From: Anoplolepis gracilipes
Taxonomy: Eukaryota; Arthropoda; Insecta; Hymenoptera; Formicidae
DNA length: 64,000 bases
Assembly (NCBI RefSeq): GCF_047496725.1
Contig: NC_132971.1
Coordinates: 10,979,501-11,043,500, forward strand
Direction of reading: 5' to 3'
Made by a program: the position numbers and the translations under genes. Each line of letters begins with the position of its first letter. The stretch's first letter is position 1. Positions 13,069 to 25,800 of this stretch are shown piece by piece. The notes beneath the pieces were generated by a model that worked only from the letters and a program-made list of their open reading frames with translations, searched no databases and was not told the DNA's origin.

Positions 13069-14655
13069 TCCTCTCTCAGCTTGAGTACTCTCGGTCACAT
13101 AATAAATCACAGGGGCGCTAATAAATTGCGGGCCTAGGCAATAAAACGTTCCTGTGCGTCTCGATATTCTTCTCTCTACCTTCTCTATCATTATCTTCTC
13201 TCTCTCTCTCTCTCTCTCACTCTTTTTATTTTTCTCTATTTCTCTCTCGCTTTGTCTCTCTTCGCGTATATGTGTATGAACGAACCGCTCTCTCGTTCCC
13301 GTCCGTCCATCCGTCCGTCCATCCGTCTGACTCGCTGCGACTAGGTCGTGGGCGGAAATCAGTAGAACTCGACGCTCGACGGACTGGACTAGTCGCGTCG
13401 CGATCGCGCGATGGTACGGATGTTTTTCGCGTGTCGTGTCGTGAAGAAACTCTCCGGATGTCTCGCATTCGGTGTCTCCTCTCTCGTCGTCGTCATTCGC
13501 CGTCGCGTAGAATGACAGCGTGACAGCGTCGCGACGTTGATGCTTCCTTTATTTTTTTTCTATTTTTCCCTTTTTTATTTTTTATCGATACTTTACCGAT
13601 CATATTGTTCAGTGCCAAAAGAGAAAGAGAGCCATCATCCCTGATGCTCTGTGCGACATAGTGGTGATCCGCGGAAAATTGTCACTCTCGGGGCTGCAGC
13701 GACGCGCCCTTTCTCTCCTCCTCATTCTCGGCTACATCGCCTCGGATTACATCATGACAGACACGGTTACATCGAAGGCAGCGTGAGTACCGTGCCGTGC
13801 TAGCGTGCAGTTGATGATGTTGATGATGTTGATCTAATTTGAACGGTGCGACAAATCGTGGGCTCTCTCGGCGTTGGCGATAGCACTAACATAAGATCGC
13901 GCGTGAGAGAAGCTGCATCGTATATATATTCGATGTATCGTAAGGTGCTCTATCTTTTAATTCTATAAGAAATTTAAATCTTTACTGTAATATAAAAAAG
14001 ATTAGATCGACAAACATACACATACAAAATTGTAAATCGAAGAATCTTCAATTTTCAGAATCGTAAAATTTTTCATATCCTCTCTTTCTCTTTTGAAAAA
14101 TGACTCTATTATATGATATATTATTTTTTAATATTTTTTTCAAAATTATTATATAATTTAGTCAGATAATTCTTTTGGCTAATGTCCATTTCTTCTTTTT
14201 CTCTCTTTGTTCTTCCTGTAATTATTTTTTCTAAACTTATGTAAATAGATCACGATATAATATAATATACTGTTTAAACTTTAAATTGATGTCGGAAAAG
14301 AATTTAATAATTGCGCAGAATATTATTTTCTGACATGATATATTGTTCGAAAAACAGATACGTGATAAATCATGGCAATGTGTCGATTCATCTATCAAGT
14401 TTGCGAGACATCAACGCGTGGCCAGTAAAACAGGTGCGCTGAATGAAACATCGTGTGTTAAATCTCACGATTCAAATTTGCATTCGACATAAATAGAAAT
14501 CGCCGTCTGTTGGTGACGCGTTTGTTGCAGAAAAATCACGAAACGGACGAACGATCGATCAATTTTCCGAAATCCACCCCGTCGAGACTAGCCACTCGCT
14601 CGCGTGCGAATATCATGCTATTATCATCGCATGCGTATCCGTTTCGCGTTTTTGA
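9605..14655 (+). CDS. Candidate secreted Cys-containing protein, exon structure uncertain
   Basis: Exon 9605-9674 encodes a signal-peptide-like start (MRKMASTVNTCITLLISFFQ). Exons 11164-11241 (phase 0 to 0), 12403-12547 (phase 0 to 1) and 14531-14655 (entered at phase 1, ending TGA) connect cleanly. They read VYSIFTPNSPAIDSLPSLL..., then TTVECRETG...GCYLCEVNHIP, then a final HAIIIACVSVSRF. The link exon around 10363-10530 is ambiguous. One frame reads AVYETYVKIPHIGYVTHDD... but does not splice in phase to the next exon. Another frame, using a GTGAGG donor near 10488, does. Spaced cysteines and the hydrophobic ACVSV end vaguely recall cystine-knot ligands; I do not recognise the family. Individual exons are more secure than the whole model. 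Confidence 0.35.
13044..13068. repeat. (TC)n microsatellite
   Basis: Uninterrupted CT dinucleotide run; a second one lies near 13198-13218. Confidence 0.9.
13270..13782 (+). promoter_or_regulatory. CpG-rich block, probable promoter and 5' untranslated exon of wengen
   Basis: A GC- and CpG-rich island stands out from its AT-rich surroundings and contains short open frames on both strands that look like composition shadows. It ends at a good donor, GC|GTGAGT, at 13783. An ATG at 13754 opens a short upstream frame (MTDTVTSKA) running into that donor. If spliced to the wengen acceptor at 21242, the frame meets a TAA that overlaps the wengen ATG. The assignment to wengen is inferred from position. 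Confidence 0.4.
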
Positions 14656-17481
14656 TCGGCGCCGGTATGTAAAACACGTGGCCGGGATCCTCGCGCTAAA
14701 GTGGAGCTATTTTTTTCGATGTTTATTGAAGATCCCGCCTGGAAATAAACCCCGTATCCCTGGCGCCTTCTCATAGAAAAGCAAAGGATAGACGACTGCC
14801 GCCTTCCTTCTTCATCCCCCACCCCCTCCTATCATCGTACATTTGTATTCCGTCTATTCTAAGCTTCTATTGTTAAACATTAATAATCATTTTTTTTATA
14901 TCTATAAAGTTACTTGAAACTAACAACATAATTCTGATAACATGTTCTTTAATCAAGTTCAAACTGATATAATGTTGAAAGATACTGATATAAATAATGA
15001 ATGATGATAAAATCCAAAATGCATTTTCTATTTAATCTAGAGATATTTAATGATAGATGTGTAAAAAGTAAATATATTATATCATATAGTATATTATTAC
15101 AGAGATATTATATCAAATTTTAATTATTATATATGAACTGTTAATTTGTGTAATTTTTTAAATATTAAATTAAAAATTTTCTTATTTTTTTTATAAATAA
15201 AATATAATAATATAATCCAACTCGATTATTATTAAATTTTTTCATGTATATACTTAACTACAGAAAACTTTAAATATATATGTAATAAATATTTGGTTTC
15301 GCTAAAATTGATTTAAAATTGCAATTAATAGTGCAAGTATTTCTGTTTTTTCTTTTTCATTCAATAACACGATTGAAACAAAAATCCACTTCTTCATAAC
15401 TTATTGTACGTTCATTCTTAAGTCGGAAGGGTCGTGTAACGGCCTTTTGTCGCCATCAGTGCGGACGTGTGTCCGCGAAGTATTTAGGTTTCCCGCGTTG
15501 TGCGAGCCACGTTCTCGTGTTCTTGCGGTCACGTCAATAAATTCTTCGAAAGAGTCTTCGAATCGTGCCTCCTTTCGTCGCCACCGAAGAAGATCGTAGA
15601 TAAACCCGTACGCGAACGTTCCGGGAGAGGATATTCGGCCCGCAACCGGTATACAAATAACGTGGGACTTGAAAGTGATACTCGATCGGTGGCATTTCAA
15701 TGACGTCTCTTTTGTAATCGATTAACGATAATGGATAATTTATCTCTTCTTAGAAAAAAAAATTGGTTCTTTCACTACGCTATTTGTTGACCGAATTCTT
15801 TCTTCCGTTTTACGTCATCATTTGATTTTTCCGTGAGGATGTTTATTGATGATCTATTTTTCGCGCAAGTCATTGCAATCAATTTACCTCTAATCTCTAG
15901 AATTATTTATCACAGATACAGGAAAAAGGAATTTACTTTCGTCATCCACGGCATTTTTTATCGCAGTTTTCATTCATGCGTTTACGTATCTTTCTATACG
16001 ACGATTTTTTGTCGAAAATACATTTTTATGTAACGCCAATAACGTTAAGTTACGATTAATATGATACGAATGAATTACGATAGAATTTGTATTAAAAACA
16101 GTTCAAAAAGAGAAAGATTTTCCGCAGAAATATTGTTACACAAATATTTACATCGAATATGCGTACATGCATTATTATTATTGCAGTAAAAGATATCACA
16201 GTTTGATTCTCTTTTTATTCGCAGTCACGCAAATTCCTCGGGATGAGGAATGATCAAGCGCTCCAAAAATTTGATTAGTAAGATCGTAGACTGATCAATT
16301 CTTTCGCTCGAATAGAAGCGTCGATTTTCCGCGAAAGCGTGGGAAAAATAGCGCTGAAAATATTTTTAATTGTACGTGATAGGAATTTGGATACTCTAAA
16401 CACATGATATCATCTTGCGAAAAGAATCTCGATTAGCGTATCTATCGGCATTTATTCGCAAGATTTTCATCGGTCTTGGTTTCTTCAATAAGAGAGACGC
16501 GATTAATATATTTGATTCTTTTTGCGCGTATTTACAGTTGGCCGCTGTTGTTCGTCTCGTTCGCGACGTTGTCTCTTAAAAACTGTTTGCACGCATTCCG
16601 GGGAGGGAAAGAGCCATCTTATTAGCGTCATTAAGCGAACACGTGCGGCTGTATCAAGCGTCGGCATTCTTTCGCTTCGGCAGACGTTACTCATAAAACA
16701 CTGTTCGCGGATTTCGCACTTCCTGCGAATAAATCTGTACTTACGTCCAAGTTTTCCGTTCGTTTCGCGATTATGAATTAATTAAGAATCGAGGGAAGTA
16801 TCTCTGAAAAGGTGAAGGTTCCTCATCGAATTAATTGCAGTATATAATATTAATTGTAATATAATATATTAAAATAAATGTGACGTTATTTTTTGTTTTC
16901 TAATTAATCGACATAAATTCGATATTATATTAATGAGTCGATCTACAATCAATACATTATACTTGTTCATAATCAATGTAATTATTATTTTAATCTTTGT
17001 TGGCATTTTTTAATGAAACAAATGTTGCTTTTAATTTTTATAATTGTTACGGTGACGGAAAATTCTTGCAATGATGCAATTATTTTCGATTTTGGATAAA
17101 TTGGAAAAAGACAATGGAAAAAAATTTATTTTTGTGGAATTAAATCAGAGCTCGTTTCCTGTACAGAACATCGTGTCTGAATCTATAAGACATAACGTTG
17201 AGAAGAACGTAAACCGGTTTAGGCCCTTATATTCCCCGGAGTCAGAGCAGTTTTTAGTTACTATTATTAGAGAGGCACACATGTGTGGCTGTGTGTTAAG
17301 AGAGCCATTTGTCGACAACGATGAGACAGTTGCGAGTGTATCGTTTAATAAACGATTAATTACGAATGGGTGCAACGCACTAAACTAATATCGCATGAGC
17401 TTCGTTATTTCTAATTCGGTGTTTATTCTTCTTACGATGACTGCTTTTGTACATACATCTATATCAAAAGTATAAAAATAT

Positions 17482-17528
<47 letters not shown>

Positions 17529-17702
17529 AACATAATATTAAAAACATATATTTAAAAAATATATATTTTATATGATATCAAGTATAAAAAGTATAATTTA
17601 CCTTCTAAACAATTTTAATATAAAATATAAAATATATTTCTATTTGAATTATAATATTAAATAATAATATAAATAATATATTGTTTCTCTAACAATTCTG
17701 TA
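14656..17702. other. Noncoding, AT-rich with a few CpG-rich patches
   Basis: No convincing gene. Open frames near 15500-15700, 16520-16770 and 17071-17388 show no recognisable domain or splice support. A (TA)n microsatellite occupies 17488-17524. This probably lies inside the first wengen intron. Confidence 0.5.
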
Positions 17703-18292
17703 GGGTAAACTGGGGTATATGATGGCTATACGGAAAAGATGGCCATATACTTTTAATTTTTTCAATAATCGCTACATGGTGCACTTTTTTAGTCATTAGC
17801 AAAGATAATCGATATTTTCAGTAGTTTATGTGCATACATTGTTCGAATAACGATATTGTGAATATTATATCATATTTTTACTTTTGACTACCTGCAAAGT
17901 TTTTCATTTGTCCACTGAAAACTGTTACAACGTCGAATAAATTACAGTTAAGTTATCGTAATCGACGTTTGACATGTTATAAAGATATGCAAATTGTTAT
18001 ATGACCTATAATTTTTATTTTCGTTTTCACTATTTTTTTTATAAATATTATGACCATCTTTCCGTCGCTATGGTCATCTTTTCCTTAAAAGTCGAGTAAG
18101 ATGGCCAATGCTTATATCGTACTATTTTGATAATATAAAATTTCTATTAAATATTTTCCTTTCAATTTCGATAATATTACGTAATTGAAGCTTCAGTGAA
18201 GATAACATGCCAAACGTTATTAAAAAATAACGAAAATAAAAGTATGTTTTTTGCATTTTAAAATACTATGGCCATCTTACCCGAGTTTACCC
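17703..18292. mobile_element. Nonautonomous Tc1/mariner-type DNA element (MITE), 590 bp
   Basis: The left end GGGTAAACTGGGGTA and the right end, read on the other strand, GGGTAAACTCGGGTA form terminal inverted repeats of about 28 bp, with one mismatch and then a small gap. Each end is flanked by TA (17701-17702 and 18293-18294), the target duplication typical of Tc1/mariner elements. Subterminal and internal GATGGCCAT-type motifs recur in both orientations near 17722-17750, 18052-18085 and 18102. No transposase frame is present. Confidence 0.75.
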
Positions 18293-18695
18293 TACATCGC
18301 ACACATAATACGTATTGAATAAAATAATTGCACGATACACAACGGATTTGTTTCCATGAAAATTTTTTTCACATCTGTGTGATCATTCATAAGTACAGAT
18401 GCAAGTTCCTCCGGATTTTCGAGTATTTTCCGGCGCACGCACGATGAGTAAGAGCGACAGAATCGCGTTGTGCCTGACAGCGACACAGCGACGCTCGTGT
18501 CCGTAATCGTTTTTGAGGCGTACAATTGGCATCCTAATCACGAAGAGATGAACTCGGCGAGGCGGCGGAAGATTGCATTTGCAACGAGCGAGCGAGCGGA
18601 TCGAGGTGTTGCATTCTGATCGCGTGATTGCGCGCGTCCTCGAGAGAAATATGACACGCGTGCGCGCAGACAATTTGAAGTGGGCGAGGAGAAAC

Positions 18696-18698
<3 letters not shown>

Positions 18699-18745
<47 letters not shown>
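18699..18745. repeat. (AC)n microsatellite
   Basis: Uninterrupted AC run of about 23 units. Open frames on both strands through this run are artefacts of the repeat. Confidence 0.95.
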
Positions 18746-18749
<4 letters not shown>

Positions 18750-20023
18750 TCTCTTATACATTATATATACAAACGACATATTACGTACTGCGTATGCTTG
18801 CTGTTTTTTTCTCTTTCTCTCTCTCTCTCTTCGTTCGAACAATGTCCGCCTTTCTACGCGAAAAAAAAATCTGCCGGATTACCATTAAATAACGAAAAAG
18901 TTCATGCACCCTCCTGCAATGAATGCACATGCACTTTTAATCTCGGAAATGTGTCAAAGACCAATGCATGCATATATTAGATTCACGCTTTAATAAAACT
19001 TCTGAATAAGTATATATTCTAAAAAAATTTTCTCTATTATTTCATCGTTATTGAAAAAATCGTATAAAGTTTAATAATTGTAATTATATAATAATAAATT
19101 CTGCGCCTAATTCTTATTTATAACCGTGTATTTCAAGTTAAATTTCTTAATGAAAATCAAATTGCGTCTCTCATGTAATGTAAGCAATTCATTAATGAAA
19201 TGCTCGCAGCCTAAGTTATATTATTTAAATTTATATGCGGAATTTATATGCGTTAGACGTTCCGATAGTAAAGTATGTCTATATTCTTACGATGACCTCG
19301 TGACAACAATTCGCTAATAAATAATGTTACGGTATCGACCTTGCGAGAAATTCAAGTTGAATTTTAACGATTATTATTTCACATCTAAAACTTATTATTA
19401 TTGAGTTTAATATCGGAGTAATATTATTAAGAGTAATTCCCTCGATAAAAGAGAGATTTTCCGAGTTGAGAAACAATCAAGAACAAATAAGTGATCGATA
19501 TTTGCCGCTCGATTTCAAATATAAAAACAACCTTCCTTTAAACCTCTGTATACGCGTTCGAAGATGAAATTATAACGGTGAGCACACAAATCAATTCTAC
19601 TCCGAATCTTTCTTTGAGGTACGTCTAATTATAAAATATATTAGCAATTTAATTGCCAAAGAACTTGGTTGTTTCCCTCACTCATTCCACATTAACTGCC
19701 CATTCTCTCTCGCACGCTTCCATTGATTTCTTAACAAATATACGATAAAAATAGAGGCATTTGTCGTAGTATACGCACGGTTAAAATTCATCGCACTGAT
19801 TGTGAGATTTGACTCTGCCAATATTTGCCACACAATGTAGCAATCTCAGCGTCATAATTTAGGAAATTGATTTTATCGTGCTATTCGTGGATATATACAG
19901 TTTCCATAATATTCATGGGATTATATGAAATTCGCACGTAAATTGCAAATATAATAGTTTTTAATTAAAAATACGAGAGAAAATTAAACCACAAAAAAAT
20001 TAATCACAATCACAGATATAAAC

Positions 20024-20032
<9 letters not shown>

Positions 20033-20064
<32 letters not shown>
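20033..20064. repeat. (AT)n microsatellite
   Basis: Simple AT run inside noncoding DNA. Confidence 0.9.
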
Positions 20065-20067
<3 letters not shown>

Positions 20068-20928
20068 TTATTTACATAACTGCGAGATTATAATAAAATG
20101 AGAAAGAAATAGAAAAATTGACGCATGTAAAGACAGAATTGGAGTAGGTTTACTTTAATTGGAAAAAAATGCGTTATAGTTGGAGATCTACTGTTGGAAG
20201 AAATTTTTTTTGCTGTGATTATTTCTGTAAGTAGACTGCAAACGAGTTTTCCGCACACATCTTGCATTTACACATCACATAATATGTGCTCGCTCGCTGG
20301 TGCGCGGAAACGAAGGCGTACAGACGGCCGGCCGCGAGCTCTATGACGTAGATGGATCGCGATTCAACTGCGGATGTAATTACATTGCGTACGAGCCGGA
20401 AGTGGAAACGGTCTGAGCGCTTTTGCGGCTTAAAGAGCGACTTTATACGCTCGAATTACGCCGATCGACCGCGATCGACGTCCTCTGGTCGCTCTATGAC
20501 GTTTATAATCGCGAGACACAAGTTGTCGGTTCGCGAGATCATAAAAAAAAGAGAGAGAAGAAAAAGATATGAGAATTTTCTTTTCTACAGAGATTTTCTC
20601 AATTTTTACCATCTTAAAGCAAAAGAAATGTCATAACATATACATATTGTTTACAGAGAGATTAAAATAAAGAGTAATAAATAAATTAAAATACGCAATA
20701 TTGTTTAATTTCTAAATTAATTGAAGCTTAATTTATTTTAATTAAAAAATAAAATCTTTTATGTATTACATAAAATTTTGTTGCTCGTAGAATCGTTCTA
20801 TTTAATTCAAGCTTCTAAAAATACATAATTTTTAAAGAGATCAACTCTTTCCAAATTGCATACGATGCTTTACCTATACAAATTTATTATATTATATATA
20901 TATATATATATATATAATATAATATTTT

Positions 20929-21098
20929 GTTGTGAATTAACTCAATTTATTTTTAAATCATTTAATTTTATTTAATTATATATATATATACACCTAATCG
21001 TTACATATATATATATATATATGTAACGATTAGGTGTATATATATATATAATTAAATAAAATTAAATGATTTAAAAATAAATTGAGTTAATTCACAAC
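20929..21098. repeat. Perfect 170-bp palindrome (two 85-bp arms, no spacer)
   Basis: Bases 20929-21013 are the exact reverse complement of 21014-21098; I checked this block by block around the centre at 21013/21014. Landmarks are GTTGTGAATTAACTC at the left edge, CACCTAATCG within the left arm, an ATAT centre, and their complements on the right, ending GAGTTAATTCACAAC. Imperfect pairing continues a few bases outward. Either a foldback element or a hairpin-type assembly artefact could produce this. It sits about 150 bp upstream of the first wengen coding exon. Confidence 0.95.
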
Positions 21099-21245
21099 GA
21101 AATAATCAAATTGATTTATAAATCGATTTTTACAAGTGTCTACAACGCGTGTCGAAAAGAGATATTTATTTTAATTAATAAATAAGGACAACCGATAAAA
21201 AATAAATCAGAACTATGTCTAATCATTCCGTGACGATTGCAGGTA

Positions 21246-22760
21246 ATGCCGAGGGAATCTCGTCCCGGGTTGCTATTGACCCTGGTGTCGGTATTCGTCG
21301 GTCTGTGCGAGTTCTTCGCCGCCGGCGGCGCGACATCCGGCGCGCAGCAGCCGCAGCCGCAGCAGCAACAGCAACAGCAACATCCGGTCTGCAAGCCCGG
21401 CCTGGAGTTCTGGTCGGCCGAACGTGCCTCCTGCTGGCCATGCACCCGATGCGCTCCCGACTTCACCCTGAGCCCGTGTGCGGTGCATAAGGATGCGATC
21501 TGCGGCTCCCTCGAGCTTGACTACACGTCTGGGGCGCCCAGGTGGCCGTCGGAGGCCGGCGAGGAGGCCTTCATCGCCAAATTCTGGCGGCTCCTCGAAA
21601 CGAAAGAACGGCTTTCCTCGGTGGAAGCCGGTAATCTCGACCAAGATCGAGATGACGACGAAGGCTCGGGCGACGAGAAGCCGGTCTACTCCGCCTCGCG
21701 AGAATCCAAAGTAATTTAAAATTGAATTTATATAGAATTTAAACAAAAAGTCTGACGAATTTGTTGAAATAAATAATTTCAAGTTAGTATAAATTTGCAG
21801 CTAGATTTTATACGATAAATTAATTCTGCAGGAATTGATACATTATAACGTACATGGGAAATTAATCTTCTATTCCGATAAATGTAAATTAATTAAATAG
21901 CCCAAACTGTTAATCGATCATTTAACAATTATTAGAGAAAGGAAAGCAATGTCTCTTTTGAATGAGTGTAATACAATCAGTGTGCATTTTGTGTCGGCGA
22001 AAGTTAGCTTTCGCCGTTTGCTATGCGGCATAGAATCGCGTCGCCAAAGACTCATTCGCATTCCGCAGTTATTGCGTTTCGAAACTAATCTTTTAGCAAT
22101 ATTGTATCTTTTAACGTGTGTTATACGCGCAAGGGAAGGAAAAAGGAAAAAGACGGCATTAAAATATAATGTATTTTATGACGCAGACAGCACACGATCC
22201 TCGGGAGAGGAGAAAATCGGCTACCGAGGCCGATCAATTACCCTGGGATTGGCAAACCGGCGCCTTGGTCCTCGCGGTCTGTGCCTGCATAGTATTCTTC
22301 CTAGTAGCAGGATGCTCGGCTCTCGTCTACGCGAGACAATGGCGGCGAATGAAGAGAAATTTTGAGCCAGGTAAGTTGAGAAAGTTTGATTGAGGAAAAA
22401 ACACCCGCACAATAATCTACATCATTTCAAAACACTTGTGATACTCGAGAGTCACTTTTTGAAAAGTAGAATTTTCAAGAGTCACGCCGAAAGAATTTTG
22501 ACAAGTATGAGTCTTCTAAATTTATTTACGCTTGCAGCGTTATTTACGAATCGATTTTGTAATAATTCTCGATCAATATCACGCTACGTAAGCGGAATAA
22601 TCATCATCGATACGCCAATCACTATGCGTTTGCGGTATTCGGGAGGGAAGGGAAAGAGAAACAGGATTCGTATTTCGCGAGGCAAAGGATGCCGCGTTCG
22701 AGATGTCGGCGGCAAGAATATAGGTGCACGTGTACGCACAAGTAAACCGACGAGGATGAA

Positions 22761-22846
<86 letters not shown>

Positions 22847-25800
22847 AGGGATGGAGGGAGACAAAATCCCTTAAAATGCACGACGGGATTTTCTTCATTA
22901 GAGGGCCGATCACGGCCACTCCTCACCTTGGCTCGACCTACCGCGCCCGGATATGACGTCTTCAACGTCTAATGCGCGACGCAACGTGCGTACTGTCGCG
23001 TATACCTCGTTCCGTGTTTGTTACGCTCCGAAATAAAGTAACAATTTTGTTCCCATACGAGCCGATTAACATAACAATGGGTCAACTCTACGAAGGTTGT
23101 CGTTTTAAGTTACATTAAAGTTTCGTATATTTTTTTTTTGCCATATGTTCCAACGAATTTAATAAAATTTTTAGTTTACAAACGGTTCTGTTCTTTAAAA
23201 TTTGTTGTAATAAATAAATAAATAAATAATTTTTTTTGCAATAAGTAAATAAATAAATTTTGTTTAATAAATAAGTAAATAAATAAATAAAATTCTCGTC
23301 TTTTGGAAAATGAAAATGATTTAAGGATTGTGTTGCGTAATCCGAAATTTATATACTTTTTAAAAATATAATTTATAAAATTTACCCTCAACACAATAAT
23401 ATAATTTACCTAACGTCACATTTTTTGCGCGGTTGAAAAGCTTTTTTTTTCAATTAAATCGTTGAGTTTTTAATTAAATTTATAAAAGTTTTTAAATCAA
23501 TATTGCCTGTATGTATGTATGTATGCATGTATATGCATGTGCATCTCTTTCACTTTATACATATAATAATCCGTCCACGTATCTCGCTGTAAGGCTCTCG
23601 TAAGGAATGAATCGAAATCGCGTAACACTCTTATAGGCACTCGACGGCATGCTGCTGCACGTGTGTACGCGACGTTACTATCTACATTTGCATAACGAAT
23701 AGAGTACGCAGAACTCCTCCTCACAGGAACACTCCCCCTCAGTTTCGTTTCTTTCTCTTTCTCTCTCTTTCTCTCTCCCTCCGTCTATCTCCTTCTGTCA
23801 GTTGACGTATCGCGCCGCGTATCGCGTACGTTGTGGGAACCGATTCACAGCCACGTTTCGTTAATGAACGTCGTATGAATGAAACCCCTCGTTCGTCCGG
23901 CGCGTATCATCTTTTAAATCTACTTTCAGTGAAACGCGCGCCGCGACGACGGTAAAAAATATTTATTAATAAAACGAAACAAGTTACACATTATTTTAAA
24001 TAAGTCTAGCGGAATGCACATACATGTTATCAAAAATTTGTTTTTAGAAATTTTATCTTTAAACTTTTCTCGGATTTATTATTTATTTTTATACTCTTTT
24101 TGAGTTTCAATATTAAATATTTCGATAAATAAGTGTCACGTTAAGATATATAATCTCGATAAAACGCGGGCAAAATTAAATAAAGGTTAAGATTTATTAC
24201 TTTTTTATTACTTTCCATTCCGCATCTATGAACGTTAACAAGAAATTATACATTTTTATACGTAAAATACTGCATCTAATACAAATGACAAATTGACACC
24301 TTTATATGAATAAAAGTATCATTTCCAGTGGGACTCAAAATTCGCATTTTATAGAATTGCATTTTACATGAGGAAATCATATAATTTGAAATGAAGAAAA
24401 ATGATCATAGGAAAAAGACACACAATAGTTATTATAGAGAATTTTATACAGGACGAGCCTTTCCGAGATATCGTTCCGCGTTTTGAGGAGACTCTCTCAT
24501 ATAAAAATAACACTTCAAGGCCATCTCGAGCGTGTTGCACGCGAAATCCGTTTAATTTTATTGCAATTGCAATCCATTAATATTTATCACATCGCGAATT
24601 ATGTATATAGTTAATTAATACTAATTATACACAGCGTACATACGAGCGCGATTTATCCCTTTTTTAATATAAAGAGCAGATTGTAATTGCTACTATATTT
24701 TATATAATTTACCTGGACTGCACGTGTTGCAACTTGGTGGCAACGGAAAAGCGTATTATCAAAGTAGGTCGCTATCATTTTCAGAAAATTATTTCTTTCA
24801 GTTCTTCTAAATTAAAAATGAAAAAATTTTAGATGAATCATTTCAAATGAATCGTTTCAAAATTGAAATATAGATAGTTAAAAGAATTTATTCTTCAAAT
24901 AAGTTTTTTTAACCATACTTTATGTATTTTGGGTAGACGTATATATGTGTGTGTGTATAATGAAAAAAATTTAATATATTATCTAACTTCGACAACTGCA
25001 AAAAGAGAAAATATTTATCCCGAAATTTTCAAAAAAGAAGGCAAAAGTTTTTTATTTGCAACAATAATTATTTTACATCTTTCCACACATATTATTCATA
25101 TTTAATGTATTTACTTATAGATACTCGATTTACTCCCGTTAATGTATGATGTTAAAATAAAAAGAAAAATATTATTTTGTTTTTATATAAAATAAATATG
25201 ATTAATAATATGAAACAGACGCTTGGTATGCGCGTATGTAATCGGTACCGTTTGATTGTGGCTGACGATCGGCCCACCCGGTGCTTCTGATTAGGACGTA
25301 GGTCAGAGGGACGGGAGGGAGAGAGAACGAGGACTTATGGGGATACCGCTCGAACCGGGAGTCATTAGGGGAACCGACTGTATATACTATGGGGCTCCGA
25401 AGAAAATTGAGCCACATTCCACGATGCATTCCACGTCGGTTGCATTTAATGCGATACACGTCGCGGATGCATCTTTATGACGCCATCATCTCAAAGACTT
25501 TTATGTGAGAGAGAAAGAGAGAAAGAGAGATACATAATTTAAGTATTATAACTATTACATTTTTAAAAAATAAGAAATTTAATATTTTCTTTTTTAGATT
25601 CAATGCTAAGTTTTAATTATAAATTCTCTTTTAATATGCAATTATATCGCAATTTATTCTGTTTTATTTCTGATTTTTTTTAGCGGATATAAGATCCTCA
25701 AAAATATATAATTTAAAATCTTGTTTAAATTGTAAAATCTAAAAAATTGTTCGTCAGCATTCAACATAATATAAATGCGCATTTTAGATGTTTTTAAAAT

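Noticed and set aside
17071..17388. 105-codon plus-strand open frame
   Set aside because: No domain, no signal peptide in frame and no splice-site support; probably chance in the first wengen intron region.
18534..18980. Overlapping open frames across the AC run
   Set aside because: Created by the (AC)n microsatellite, which has no stop codon in most frames.
21215..21782. Alternative and antisense frames over the first wengen coding exon
   Set aside because: GC-rich shadows of the wengen frame; only the frame with the six-cysteine domain matches a known family and splices in phase.
22390..22965. Several long frames with Arg-Glu or Leu-Ser repeats
   Set aside because: Driven by the (AG)n microsatellite inside wengen intron 2.
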